Source: Pleomorphomonas carboxyditropha
GTDB taxonomy: Bacteria > Pseudomonadota > Alphaproteobacteria > Rhizobiales > Pleomorphomonadaceae
Assembly (NCBI RefSeq): GCF_002770725.1
Contig: NZ_NQVN01000034.1
Coordinates: 1-35,510, forward strand
DNA length: 35,510 bases
Direction: 5' to 3'
The notes below the pieces were generated by a model. The model saw only the letters and a list, made by a program, of their open reading frames with translations. It searched no databases and had not been told where the DNA came from. Shown in pieces: positions 16,718 to 24,193 of this stretch (the stretch's first letter is position 1; each line of letters opens with the position of its first letter). A program made the position numbers and the translations under genes.

Positions 16718-17215
16718 ATGGCAAGGCTCGCCGCCATCCTCTACCCGCCCGGCACGGACATCGACGCGCTGCTTGGCAGCGTCGCGCGGCCCCTCGCCGC
16801 TGCCGGCGCACGGGTCGGCGGCGTCGTGCAGGCGCGCGACGCCGAGGGCTGCCAGGGCATGGCGGTGGTCGATCTCCGGGACGGCCATGCTAGGTCGATC
16901 GCCCAAAACCTCGGGCCGCTCTCCACCTCCTGCAAGCTCGACACCGCGGCGATGGCCGATATCGCCGGCGACCTCGAACGGCAGATCGACGCCGGCCTCG
17001 ACCTGCTGATCCTGAGCCGCTTCGGCAAGACCGAGATCGAAGGCAACGGCTTCCGCTCGCTGTTCGGCCGGGCGCTGCTCTCCGGCACGCCGCTCCTGAC
17101 CGGCGTCCGCGCCGAGAACGCCGCCGCCTGGGCGGCCTTCCACGGCGGCCTCGGCACCGACCTGCCGCCCGACGAGGCGCAAGTCCTCGTTTGGGCAAGC
17201 GGCGCGGTGCGCTGA
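16718..17215 (+). CDS. DUF2478 family protein
   Basis: Protein of 165 aa with the P-loop-like alpha/beta layout of DUF2478. Visible family features are the N-terminal strand ARLAAILYPPGTDIDALL, GARVGGVVQARD, a Cys in STSCKLDTAAM, DLLILSRFGKTEIEGNGFR (the conserved RFGKxExxGxG motif) and TPLLTGVRAEN. Members are often found beside molybdate transport or molybdoenzyme genes and have been annotated as NTPases, but no activity is proven as far as I know. No molybdenum genes are seen here. The ribosome-binding site is weak, and the start is chosen from the family N-terminus. Confidence 0.78.
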   Translation: MARLAAILYPPGTDIDALLGSVARPLAAAGARVGGVVQARDAEGCQGMAVVDLRDGHARSIAQNLGPLSTSCKLDTAAMADIAGDLERQIDAGLDLLILSRFGKTEIEGNGFRSLFGRALLSGTPLLTGVRAENAAAWAAFHGGLGTDLPPDEAQVLVWASGAVR

Positions 17216-17296
17216 GCCAGCCTCTTCGCCACGTTTGGCGTCGTTGCCAACCGTAACAGCCGGACTCCTCCCAAGAGCCACTCGATATCCTAGGTA

Positions 17297-17351
17297 TTGG
17301 CAACATGTTGTCAATCCAGGCATCGCGTTATAATTGACATCATATTGACAA
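17297..17351 (+). promoter_or_regulatory. Promoter of the SDR gene with two MarR-type operator sites
   Basis: Site A, TTGGCAACATGTTGTCAA (17297-17314), and site B, TTGACATCATATTGACAA (17334-17351), flank a perfect -10 box TATAAT (17329-17334); site A covers the -35 region. Site A is the reverse complement, with one mismatch, of site C at 18708-18725 in front of marR. Site B matches C at 16 of 18 positions. Binding of the MarR dimer to both sites would block this promoter. Confidence 0.7.
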
Positions 17352-17436
17352 TATAGCTGTCGCAAGTCATTGAGACACCTTACTGTCAAGAAGGACCAAC
17401 CGCCGGCGGCAACCCCGGTGCGACGAAGGAAACGAC

Positions 17437-18186
17437 ATGCGTCTTGAAAACAGCGTGGCCCTGGTAACCGGCGCCAGCCGTGGCATCGGTGCCTCGGTCG
17501 GCCGGATGCTCGCCGGCTACGGCGCGGCGGTCGGCGTCAACTATTTCAGCAACCGAGACGCGGCCGAGGCCGTCGTCGCGGACATCGCCGCCACCGGTGG
17601 CCGGGCCATCGCCGTGCAGGGCGACAGCCGCGATCCGGATGCCATGACCGCCGCGGCACGCGAGGTGGAAAGCGCCCTCGGCCCGATCGACATCCTGGTG
17701 ATCAACGCCGCCATGGCCTTTCCGACCAGACCCTTCCTGGACATCGGCTGGGCCGATTTCGAGGCCAAGGTGACCGGCGAGGTCGCCTCGGCCTTTCATG
17801 TCTGCAAGGCGGTGGCGCCGGGCATGGCGGCGCGCCGGCACGGCTCGATCATCGCCATCAGCAGCACCCTGTCGCGTCAGCCGGCGCCCGGCTACAGCGC
17901 GCATACTACCGCGAAATCCGGCCTCGACGGCTTCGTCAAGTCGCTGGCGCTCGAACTCGGCCCACATGGCGTTCGCGCCAATATCGTCGCACCGGGAATA
18001 ACCGACACCGACGCCACGGCGCACATTCCGGGCGACGTCAAGGCGGCGATGGCCGAGCACATCCCGCTGCGCCGGCGCGGCACGCCGGACGACATCGCGC
18101 GGGTGGTCGCCTTCCTGGCGTCCGACGCCTCGGGATACCTGACGGGCGCCTACTTGCCGGCCAACGGCGGCAACCTGATGCTCTGA
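17437..18186 (+). CDS. SDR-family oxidoreductase with His at the catalytic Tyr position
   Basis: Short-chain dehydrogenase of 249 aa (FabG-like length). The NAD(P) motif is TGASRGIG (11-18), the NxA motif is NAA (90-92) and the active-site Ser is in ISST (S142/S143). Where almost all SDRs have YxxxK, this one reads GYSAHTTAK, placing His156 four residues before Lys160; a Tyr lies three residues earlier. A subgroup of SDRs with HTTAK exists as far as I recall. The C-terminus keeps the usual GAYLPANGG. AAGGA supports the ATG. It converges on marR with a 23-base gap and has two putative MarR sites at its promoter, so it is a likely MarR target. Substrate unknown. Confidence 0.88.
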   Translation: MRLENSVALVTGASRGIGASVGRMLAGYGAAVGVNYFSNRDAAEAVVADIAATGGRAIAVQGDSRDPDAMTAAAREVESALGPIDILVINAAMAFPTRPFLDIGWADFEAKVTGEVASAFHVCKAVAPGMAARRHGSIIAISSTLSRQPAPGYSAHTTAKSGLDGFVKSLALELGPHGVRANIVAPGITDTDATAHIPGDVKAAMAEHIPLRRRGTPDDIARVVAFLASDASGYLTGAYLPANGGNLML

Positions 18187-18209
18187 GGCGCCGCCGGCTT
18201 CGGACCTTT

Positions 18210-18689
18210 TCAGCCGTCGGCGTCCGCCTTTTGCGCGGCCGCCTCCAGCTTGCGGCGAAGCCGCAGGATGACCTCGTGCACGGTGGCGATATCCTCGACG
18301 CTCAGGCCCTCGGCGAGCTCGTTCACCCAGGGCGTCTGGAGGGTCATGGCATCCTGCATGGCGGCGCGCCCCTTGTCGGTCAGCGCCACCAGATGGGCGC
18401 GCTTGTGGTGGGGATTGGGCTCGAAGGTCACCAGTCCGTCCCGTTCGAGGTCGTTGACGATCCGCTGCACGTTCTGGCGGCTGGCGCCGATATCGCGCGC
18501 CAGCCAAGCCACCGGCCGCGGCTGCTGCCCGGCGACGATGGTGCCGAGAACCTGCCACCGCGCGCTCGTCAGCCCGAGCCCGGCGACCAGCCGGTCGCCC
18601 GAGGCGAGCAACAGGCTGTTGAGCTTGAAGGAATCCAGCATCAGGCTGGAAAGGCGGGCGCCCGCCGGGGTGTGGCCGTCAACGGTCAT
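18210..18689 (-). CDS. MarR-family transcriptional regulator
   Basis: Winged-helix repressor of 159 aa. The recognition helix region is ARDIGASRQNVQRIVNDLERDGLVTF (about 65-90), followed by the wing NPHHKRAHLVALTDKG (about 92-107), the standard MarR signature. Dimerisation helices lie at both ends. MarR proteins release DNA on binding small phenolic or oxidising compounds, or on Cys oxidation; this protein has no Cys, so direct thiol sensing is unlikely. It lies between the SDR (convergent) and the membrane-protein gene (divergent), and all three promoters carry the same 18-bp element. Confidence 0.92.
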   Translation of the reverse strand: MTVDGHTPAGARLSSLMLDSFKLNSLLLASGDRLVAGLGLTSARWQVLGTIVAGQQPRPVAWLARDIGASRQNVQRIVNDLERDGLVTFEPNPHHKRAHLVALTDKGRAAMQDAMTLQTPWVNELAEGLSVEDIATVHEVILRLRRKLEAAAQKADADG

Positions 18690-18707
18690 TGTAAAATCCC
18701 AGCCATT

Positions 18708-18864
18708 TTGACATCATGTTGCCAATATGACCGAAAGGCCGGATCGGCGCAACGGGCCACACGTCCTCCGGCGCCCCCTCCTTTCCTGGGGTCAGCGGCA
18801 CAACGACGCCATCATATTGGCATCATACGATCTAATTGACAGTATATTACCAAATTGGTATTAA
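18708..18864. promoter_or_regulatory. Divergent marR / membrane-protein promoters with MarR-type sites
   Basis: Site C, TTGACATCATGTTGCCAA (18708-18725), lies 19 bases ahead of the marR start. Site D, TTGACAGTATATTACCAA (18836-18853), matches C at 14 of 18 positions and contains the -35 TTGACA (18836-18841) of a good rightward promoter whose -10 is TATTAA (18859-18864), spacing 17. GCCAATATGA at 18721-18730 is repeated in reverse complement at 18812-18821. Autoregulation plus control of the divergent gene is the natural inference. Confidence 0.7.
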
Positions 18865-18897
18865 GTTGGCCGTCAACACTTCACCCGGGAGCGCTCC

Positions 18898-19344
18898 ATG
18901 CTCAAGCGCCTGCATCCGGTGGCCGGCGGCATCGCCCTTGCGACGATTTCCGTCTTCTGGCTGTCGACCCTGTTGAGCGAGGCCTTCTCGCCGCCGGCGA
19001 CAGTCACCGCGGTCAAGACGTCGATCCCCTGGGGATTTCTGCTGCTCATCCCGGCGCTGATCGCCGCCGGCGCCAGCGGCTTCAGGCTTTCCAGGGGCAA
19101 CCGCCGCGGCGTGGTCGGCGCCAAGGCCCGGCGAATGCCGTTCATCGCCGCCAACGGCGTCGTCATTCTCGTTCCCGCGGCGATCTATCTGGCCGTCAAG
19201 GCGGCGGCCGGCGAATTCGATACCGGCTTCTACATCGTCCAGGCCGTGGAACTGATCGCCGGCCTGATCAATATCGCGCTGCTCGCGCTGAGCTTCCGCG
19301 ATGGTCTGCGCCTCACCGGTCGGCTCAGAAAACGGCGAGCCTGA
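18898..19344 (+). CDS. Four-helix integral membrane protein, unknown function
   Basis: Inner-membrane protein of 148 aa with four predicted membrane segments (about residues 8-28, 43-63, 84-101 and 113-133). Segments are separated by short basic loops (SRGNRRGVVGAKARRM), which suggests both ends are cytoplasmic. A conserved-looking core is TAVKTSIPWGFLLLIPALIA and MPFIAANGVVILVPAAIYLA. I do not know a function. Promoter site D with TTGACA/TATTAA lies just upstream, so the gene probably belongs to the MarR regulon with the SDR. It might export or buffer the compound that MarR senses, but this is a guess. Confidence 0.75.
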   Translation: MLKRLHPVAGGIALATISVFWLSTLLSEAFSPPATVTAVKTSIPWGFLLLIPALIAAGASGFRLSRGNRRGVVGAKARRMPFIAANGVVILVPAAIYLAVKAAAGEFDTGFYIVQAVELIAGLINIALLALSFRDGLRLTGRLRKRRA

Positions 19345-19357
19345 TGCCAGGTTAAGG

Positions 19358-20257
19358 TCAGGCCGCGGCGCCCGCCGAATAGTCCATGCGTTCGAGATCG
19401 TCGATCAGGCCGGGGCCGACCGGCGTCCAGCCGAGCCGCTGGCGGGTCAGCGCGCTGGAAGCCGGCAGATCGAAACCGGCGAACAGCGCGAACCAGCCGA
19501 AATGCGTCTGGACTTCCTCGGCCGATACGGATTTGACCGGCAGGCCGAGCCCGGCGCCGACCACCTCGGCGATCCGGCGCATCGGGACACCCTCTTCCGC
19601 CACCGCATTGTAGCGCTCGCCGCGCCGCCCCTTGTCGAGGGCGAGAGCGTAGAGCTTGGCAACGTCGCCGACATGCGCCGCCGAATAGCGATTGCCGCCA
19701 TCGCCGACATAGGCGACGGCGCCCTTTTCCCGGCAAATGGCGATATACGGGCTGATGAGCCCCTGTTTGGCGGTGTCGTGGACCTGCGGCAGACGCACGA
19801 CGCGCACATCGACGCCAGCCTCCTGCGCCGCATTGCCGGCTTCCTCGGAGGCGATGCGCGGATTGCGGTGCTTGACGTTGAACACCGTCTCGACGGCCGG
19901 GCCACCCTCCTGTTCGCCCATGCCGACGCCCGAAGTGATGATCAGCGGCCGGTCCGATCCCTTAAGGACGTCTGCCAGCGCGCCGATCACCCGCCGATCC
20001 TTCTCGCAATTCTCGACGAACCGGCTGAAGTCGTGGTCGAAGGCGGTATGGATCACCGCGTCGGCCCCGGCGGCACCGGCCCGGATGCTTTCCAGATCTT
20101 CGAGGGCCGCATGGTGGACGGCCACCCCGGCCTCCTTCAGGGCCTCGGCGCCCTTGTCGGAGCGCGTCATGCCCAGCACATCGTGCCCGGCCGCCAGAAG
20201 CTCGGCAATGACGTGGGAGCCGATGAACCCGGTGGCACCGGTCAGAAAGACACGCAT
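19358..20257 (-). CDS. NAD(P)-binding extended-SDR/NmrA-like protein
   Basis: Rossmann-fold protein of 299 aa. The dinucleotide motif is TGATGFIGSHVIAELLAAGH (residues 6-25) and the beta-strand after it ends MTRSDKG, indicating possible NADP preference. Mid-region motifs are ADAVIHTAFDHDF and VVRLPQVHDTAKQGLI. No YxxxK could be aligned; the region reads VFNVKHRNPRIASEE, so it belongs to the atypical or NmrA-like group and may be a redox sensor or an atypical reductase. It has its own promoter region with an inverted repeat at 20319-20351. The downstream neighbour (convergent) is the membrane protein. Confidence 0.8.
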   Translation of the reverse strand: MRVFLTGATGFIGSHVIAELLAAGHDVLGMTRSDKGAEALKEAGVAVHHAALEDLESIRAGAAGADAVIHTAFDHDFSRFVENCEKDRRVIGALADVLKGSDRPLIITSGVGMGEQEGGPAVETVFNVKHRNPRIASEEAGNAAQEAGVDVRVVRLPQVHDTAKQGLISPYIAICREKGAVAYVGDGGNRYSAAHVGDVAKLYALALDKGRRGERYNAVAEEGVPMRRIAEVVGAGLGLPVKSVSAEEVQTHFGWFALFAGFDLPASSALTRQRLGWTPVGPGLIDDLERMDYSAGAAA

Positions 20258-20318
20258 GGCAAATCTCCACTGTTGATGCGGACATCCTAGCCGGCACTTT
20301 CGGTGCGAAAAGCCGTGA

Positions 20319-20351
20319 CCTTATCAGGGTATGGAACCTAACAGGATAAGG
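20319..20351 (-). promoter_or_regulatory. Inverted repeat upstream of the NmrA-like gene
   Basis: Seven-base arms CCTTATC (20319-20325) and GATAAGG (20345-20351) are separated by 19 bases, 62 bases ahead of the start at 20257. This could be an operator, for example for an HxlR/MarR-type regulator encoded elsewhere. No clear -35/-10 pair was identified. Confidence 0.35.
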
Positions 20352-20367
20352 CGGCCGCAGCGCCCGA

Positions 20368-20940
20368 TCAGTTCATCCGGCGCGGCGGTTTTGGCGAGGG
20401 AGAGGCCGGCTTCCTGTTCTCCGCAACCTTCAGACAACTGAAAAAGCTGCGAAATCCCTTGCCAAAGCCACTCAGGTCATAGTGGCCGGCACTGGCACCA
20501 TCGGAAGTTACGTACAGCGTCTTGCTTCCCGCAATACTATTCAATGCTTTATCATCGAACAGTCCGATCGCCACCGACCCCGAATGATCGCCACCTTCGA
20601 ATCCATTTCCTACTTCGGACAATATTATGCCACCCTCATTTTTTATTTCATAATTGTAATGAGCCTTCTCGGGAACCCAATTCTTGTACCTGAACATAAT
20701 GGCATATTTCTTTACGCTATTGGGGCGAAATGAGCCGATCACAATACCTCTGGAATCAAACGAAAGAGCCAGCATGCATGTTCTCATCTTGGCATCGATG
20801 GCGACGTCCCAACCGTCACCATGCGCGTAGAATTTCACCGGAGGAGCGCTCTCCCGGCTCTCCGCACTGGAATGACCGCCAACCACGCCCAAAAGCATGA
20901 CGGAGAGCAGAACGCAGCTCCGCAACAATATCGCCGGCAT
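20368..20940 (-). CDS. Secreted hypothetical protein, 190 aa
   Basis: Protein with a clear Sec signal peptide (MPAILLRSCVLLSVMLLGVV, cleavage around GGHSSAES) and a beta-rich mature part: KFYAHGDGWDVAIDAKMRTC, MLALSFDSRGIVIGSFRP, KKYAIMFRYKNWVPEK. Two Cys (in MRTCML and FFSCLK) could form a disulfide. The C-terminus is Pro/Lys-rich. The codons are lower in GC than in all neighbours (for example AT-rich codons near 20620-20720), suggesting more recent acquisition. GGAG lies ahead of the ATG at 20940; an alternative upstream start would add 16 residues. I do not recognise a family. Confidence 0.7.
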   Translation of the reverse strand: MPAILLRSCVLLSVMLLGVVGGHSSAESRESAPPVKFYAHGDGWDVAIDAKMRTCMLALSFDSRGIVIGSFRPNSVKKYAIMFRYKNWVPEKAHYNYEIKNEGGIILSEVGNGFEGGDHSGSVAIGLFDDKALNSIAGSKTLYVTSDGASAGHYDLSGFGKGFRSFFSCLKVAENRKPASPSPKPPRRMN

Positions 20941-21155
20941 AGCCAAATACTCCACATGGGAATCTGGCGTGGATTGAAGGCGAGGCAACCGGAGGGCGCA
21001 ATTGTAGCCCTACTTATCCGGGCAAAAATCGACGCCTGCCACAGTCGACCAGGCAGCATCAGCTCCGTCCCCCGCATGGCTCCCCGGCGCCGCGATCGTT
21101 TCATCGGCGCCCGCGGTGTGGTATCGGCCACCGACAGCCCAGGGAACTCTCCGCC

Positions 21156-22220
21156 ATGACGCTTCTTCCTCCGACCTACGACATCGCCAGATCCTACGAA
21201 GAGAACCTGAGCGCCGGGCCGGTCTACGCGGGCGCCATTCCGCCCGCGCCGGCCTCGCGAAAGACCTGGTCCTTCCTCGGCTTCGAGCTCTCCAGCCCGA
21301 TCGGCGTGCCGGCCGGCCCGCTGCTGAACGCCGCCTATGTGGACCTTTACGCGCAGCTCGGCTGGGACGTGCCGGTCTACAAGACGGTGCGCAGCGTCGC
21401 CCGCGCCTCCCACCCCGTGCCGAACTGCCTGTTCATTTCCACCGACACGCTGTCGGAGGCGGACGCCCATTCGGTCCGCGCGGTCGCTCCCGCTCCCCAG
21501 TCGGTGGCCGGCCTCACCATCACCAACTCGTTCGGCATGCCCAGCATGGCGCCCGACGACTGGCAGGCCGACATCCGCCGCGCCTCCGAGGCGCTGCGGC
21601 CCGGCCAGCTTCTGGTGGTCAGCGTCGTCGGCACTCCCGGCGCCGACGGGCGTGGTCTTGAGGATGACTTCGCCCACACGGCGGCGCTGGCCAAGGCGGC
21701 GGGCGCCCGCGTCATCGAGGCCAACTTCTCCTGCCCCAACGTCGCCAGCGCCGAAGGCGAATTGTTCCGCGATGCGCGGACCTCCGCCTCCATCGTCAGG
21801 AAAATCAAGCAGCGGATCGGCGACACGCCGCTGATCATCAAGATCGGCGCATTGCCGGAAGAACACCTCGCCGCCGTGGTCGAGGCCTGCCTTCCCTTCC
21901 TGGATGGCGTCGCGGCGATCAACACCGTCCCGCTCTCCATCGTCGACGCCGAGGGCAATCAGGCGCTTCCCGGCACCGGCCGCCTGAAAAGCGGCGTCTG
22001 CGGCGCCGCCATCTCGGAAGTCGCGACCGAGATGACCGCGCGCCTCCTGCGTATCCGCGATCGCCTGAACGCAAAATTCGCCGTCGTCAGCGTCGGCGGC
22101 GTGATGTCGGAGCGCGACATCGACGGCCGCCTCGCCATGGGCGCCGATCTGGTCATGTCGGCCACCGCCGCCATGTGGGATCCCCTCCTCGCCCATCGCT
22201 GGAAGGATAGCCATGGGTAA
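21156..22220 (+). CDS. Dihydroorotate dehydrogenase-like FMN enzyme
   Basis: Predicted FMN-binding TIM-barrel protein of 354 aa from the DHODH/PreA superfamily. Recognisable motifs are FLGFELSSPIGVPAGPLLNA (N-terminal barrel strand), VYKTVRS with the FMN-contacting Lys, ITNSFGMPS, and VIEANFSCPN with the Cys used as catalytic base by class 1 DHODHs. FMN phosphate binding is seen near VVSVGGVMSERDIDGRLAMGADLVMSATAAMWDP. There is no pyrimidine-pathway gene nearby and no PyrK-like partner, so it may act on another pyrimidine-like or unsaturated substrate. The 155-base gap ahead is convergent-free and has no clear promoter. Product assignment is to superfamily level only. Confidence 0.8.
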   Translation: MTLLPPTYDIARSYEENLSAGPVYAGAIPPAPASRKTWSFLGFELSSPIGVPAGPLLNAAYVDLYAQLGWDVPVYKTVRSVARASHPVPNCLFISTDTLSEADAHSVRAVAPAPQSVAGLTITNSFGMPSMAPDDWQADIRRASEALRPGQLLVVSVVGTPGADGRGLEDDFAHTAALAKAAGARVIEANFSCPNVASAEGELFRDARTSASIVRKIKQRIGDTPLIIKIGALPEEHLAAVVEACLPFLDGVAAINTVPLSIVDAEGNQALPGTGRLKSGVCGAAISEVATEMTARLLRIRDRLNAKFAVVSVGGVMSERDIDGRLAMGADLVMSATAAMWDPLLAHRWKDSHG

Positions 22221-22338
22221 GGCGCGGTCTTGTTTCAAAGACTGAGAATCACATTTCAGTCCGAATGAACAGAATTCCAGTCCCTATCCGCCAGTTACTT
22301 GAACGAATTAGATAAGCGTTTTTGCTTTTACCTTGGAC

Positions 22339-22366
22339 TTGATCTCCCGAAATCGGGAAATAGAAT
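22339..22366 (+). promoter_or_regulatory. Promoter with palindromic operator ahead of the secreted hydrolase
   Basis: A -35 TTGATC (22339-22344) and a -10 TAGAAT (22361-22366) are 16 bases apart. A perfect 14-bp palindrome TCCCGAAATCGGGA occupies 22345-22358, filling the spacer. A repressor bound here would exclude RNA polymerase. The regulator is not evident in the window. Confidence 0.55.
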
Positions 22367-22395
22367 GGCCTCTCCATTTTGCGTGGGAGGAAAAC

Positions 22396-23997
22396 ATGGT
22401 GAAATTTGCTGTCCGTCTCATGGGCGGAGCGGGATTTGCATGTCTTGCGTTGACCGGTTCCGCCCTGGCGGAGGGGTCTGTCAGCGCCAGGTCGCCGGCT
22501 CCCGAGTGCACGGCAGACGTTCATTATGACCAAAATGGCAAGTCGTGGCCCGGCTATTATGCCGAGGATGCCGATGGGCGGCACTGCGTTCCGTTCACGG
22601 CGACCCATAAGCTCGCGCCCGATGGCTACAAGGGCGACTACTACGTCGATGAGTTCACCGACGCCAAGGTCCGCGCCGCCTGGGCCGACTGCCTCAAGCA
22701 GGGTCCGGCCTGCTCCGATCCCGTCCGCGAACGGGTCAAGACCTTTATCCGGCCACCTTTCGCGGCGACGGGAACGGTGAATCCCTTTGGCAAGATCGAT
22801 CCCGATGGAGATGTTGATCTCGACGATATCCGCCGTCCGAAATTCTTCGGGCAAGCGCCCCATGCGGAAAAGATCGCCGAGGTGGATAGCCGGACCTGGA
22901 TCGTGGAGGTCGAAGTTCCGTCGGAGCGCTACGAGCACGACGCGCTGAACGTGGCCCCATCGAAGACCTGGAAGGTGCGTGGCTGGTACATCGAGGGCAA
23001 GGGCGTCGAGAACGGCCAGGGCGATGTCGTCCGTCCGCTCGTCGTCATGGTTGGCGGCCGGTCCATCGAGACCACGGCGATCCACGACCCGAAAGACGAG
23101 AGGGTCTGGGTCTACAATGCCGAGAAAGGCACCTACGACACCGCCAAGTTCCCCGGCAGCACCGAGGTCTGGGGGTCGCTGCAGTGGCGCGAATACCTGC
23201 GCAAGCTCAACGAAGCCGGGTTTGACGTTCTGACCCTGGACAAGCGGGCGCACGGCATCTCCGGCGGGCTCGACACCAGCAACACGGTCGAGCAGGCACG
23301 CGACATCTTCCGCGCCGTCGATGCCTTCGAAACCGGCAAGGGCCTGCGCATCGCCGGCTCCGATGGAACCGTGCTCACCGGCGACGCGGCCGCGGGAAAG
23401 CTGCTCGCCGGACAGAAGGCCAGGGACGTCCAACTGCTGATCGGCGGCGCCTCGCAAGGCTCGCTCGTCACCAGCCACGCCATGTACCTGAATTTCGTGT
23501 GCGACAGGGCCTTCGAGGAGGCGAACGAGGCCTGCGGAGCGCCGCTCGGCTACAACGTCAAGGCCGGGATCGCGCTCGCCGAGTTCGTCCATGCCGTCGG
23601 CTACACGCCGCGCGTGCTGATCGAAGGGCTGCTGCGCAGCGAATATCACGTTCCCTACATTCCGACGGGCGAGATCCTCGGCAGCGTTCCCGAATGGCCG
23701 GCGGTGTTCCTGGGCCGTGGTCTCTGGGATATGGCCGGCGGCCTCGAAGGCGCCCTGGACGTCTACGATCGCGGCACCGGATTGAAGGAGATCGCCGTCG
23801 TGCGCGGGCCGCACGCCGAAGGCGCGGCCGGCCCGGAGAATGTCGCCCACCTGCAGGACCGCATCGTCGCCTTCTCGAAGGCCGTGATCCACGGCGACGG
23901 CGAAGTGCCCGGCGCGGCCAAATTCTCCAACCTCAGGGAACTCGTCCTCTCCGCGCCGCCCGTCTGGGAGGAGTCGATGAAGCCTGCCGGGAACTGA
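22396..23997 (+). CDS. Secreted alpha/beta-hydrolase, 533 aa
   Basis: Large exported hydrolase. A signal peptide covers about residues 1-25 (MVKFAVRLMGGAGFACLALT, cleavage near ALA). The alpha/beta-hydrolase core has strand RPLVVMVGGRSIETTAIHD, GFDVLTLDKRAHGISGG (a conserved region preceding the lid) and the nucleophile elbow GGASQGS with Ser as the likely catalytic residue. A C-terminal His (VRGPHAEGAAG) is a candidate for the triad. Several Cys in the N-terminal third (PECTADV, GRHCVPF, WADCLKQGPACSD) suggest disulfides. GGAGGA five bases upstream fixes the ATG at 22396. The substrate is unknown; an ester or polyester hydrolase is possible. Confidence 0.75.
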   Translation: MVKFAVRLMGGAGFACLALTGSALAEGSVSARSPAPECTADVHYDQNGKSWPGYYAEDADGRHCVPFTATHKLAPDGYKGDYYVDEFTDAKVRAAWADCLKQGPACSDPVRERVKTFIRPPFAATGTVNPFGKIDPDGDVDLDDIRRPKFFGQAPHAEKIAEVDSRTWIVEVEVPSERYEHDALNVAPSKTWKVRGWYIEGKGVENGQGDVVRPLVVMVGGRSIETTAIHDPKDERVWVYNAEKGTYDTAKFPGSTEVWGSLQWREYLRKLNEAGFDVLTLDKRAHGISGGLDTSNTVEQARDIFRAVDAFETGKGLRIAGSDGTVLTGDAAAGKLLAGQKARDVQLLIGGASQGSLVTSHAMYLNFVCDRAFEEANEACGAPLGYNVKAGIALAEFVHAVGYTPRVLIEGLLRSEYHVPYIPTGEILGSVPEWPAVFLGRGLWDMAGGLEGALDVYDRGTGLKEIAVVRGPHAEGAAGPENVAHLQDRIVAFSKAVIHGDGEVPGAAKFSNLRELVLSAPPVWEESMKPAGN

Positions 23998-24028
23998 CGG
24001 CATCGACATATGGCTTCGCCGCTCGCCC

Positions 24029-24083
24029 CCCCTCACTCGGTGGCGAGCGGCAGTCCGTCCGGGCCGAGCAGCTTGAGCCTTGG
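24029..24083 (-). repeat. Orphan copy of the RND pump C-terminal tail sequence
   Basis: This stretch repeats 29009-29063, the last codons and stop of the RND pump gene, with about three mismatches over 54 bases. On the minus strand it encodes LKLLGPDGLPLATE then TGA, against PKLLGPDGLPLAAE then TGA in the pump. Only the tail is present, with no pump gene attached. It may be the scar of a lost second pump gene or a mobile short sequence. The rest of 23998-24193 shows nothing else. Confidence 0.7.
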
Positions 24084-24193
24084 AGGCATGGCTGCGCAGG
24101 CGGCGCGAATCCGGTCGCTTCCGCAAGCCGACCGCTATTATTGCCATGCCGCCGGACGATACGCCTCGACCGCCGAGGGACCAAACGATCCCT

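Noticed and set aside
16383-17009. Plus-strand ORF starting upstream of the DUF2478 gene
   Set aside because: It reads through the dispersed repeats and then out of frame over the DUF2478 gene, giving a low-complexity product.
17371-17391. Fifth MarR site in the SDR leader (TTGAGACACC...TGTCAA)
   Set aside because: The half-sites are spaced differently from the other four and the centre does not match.
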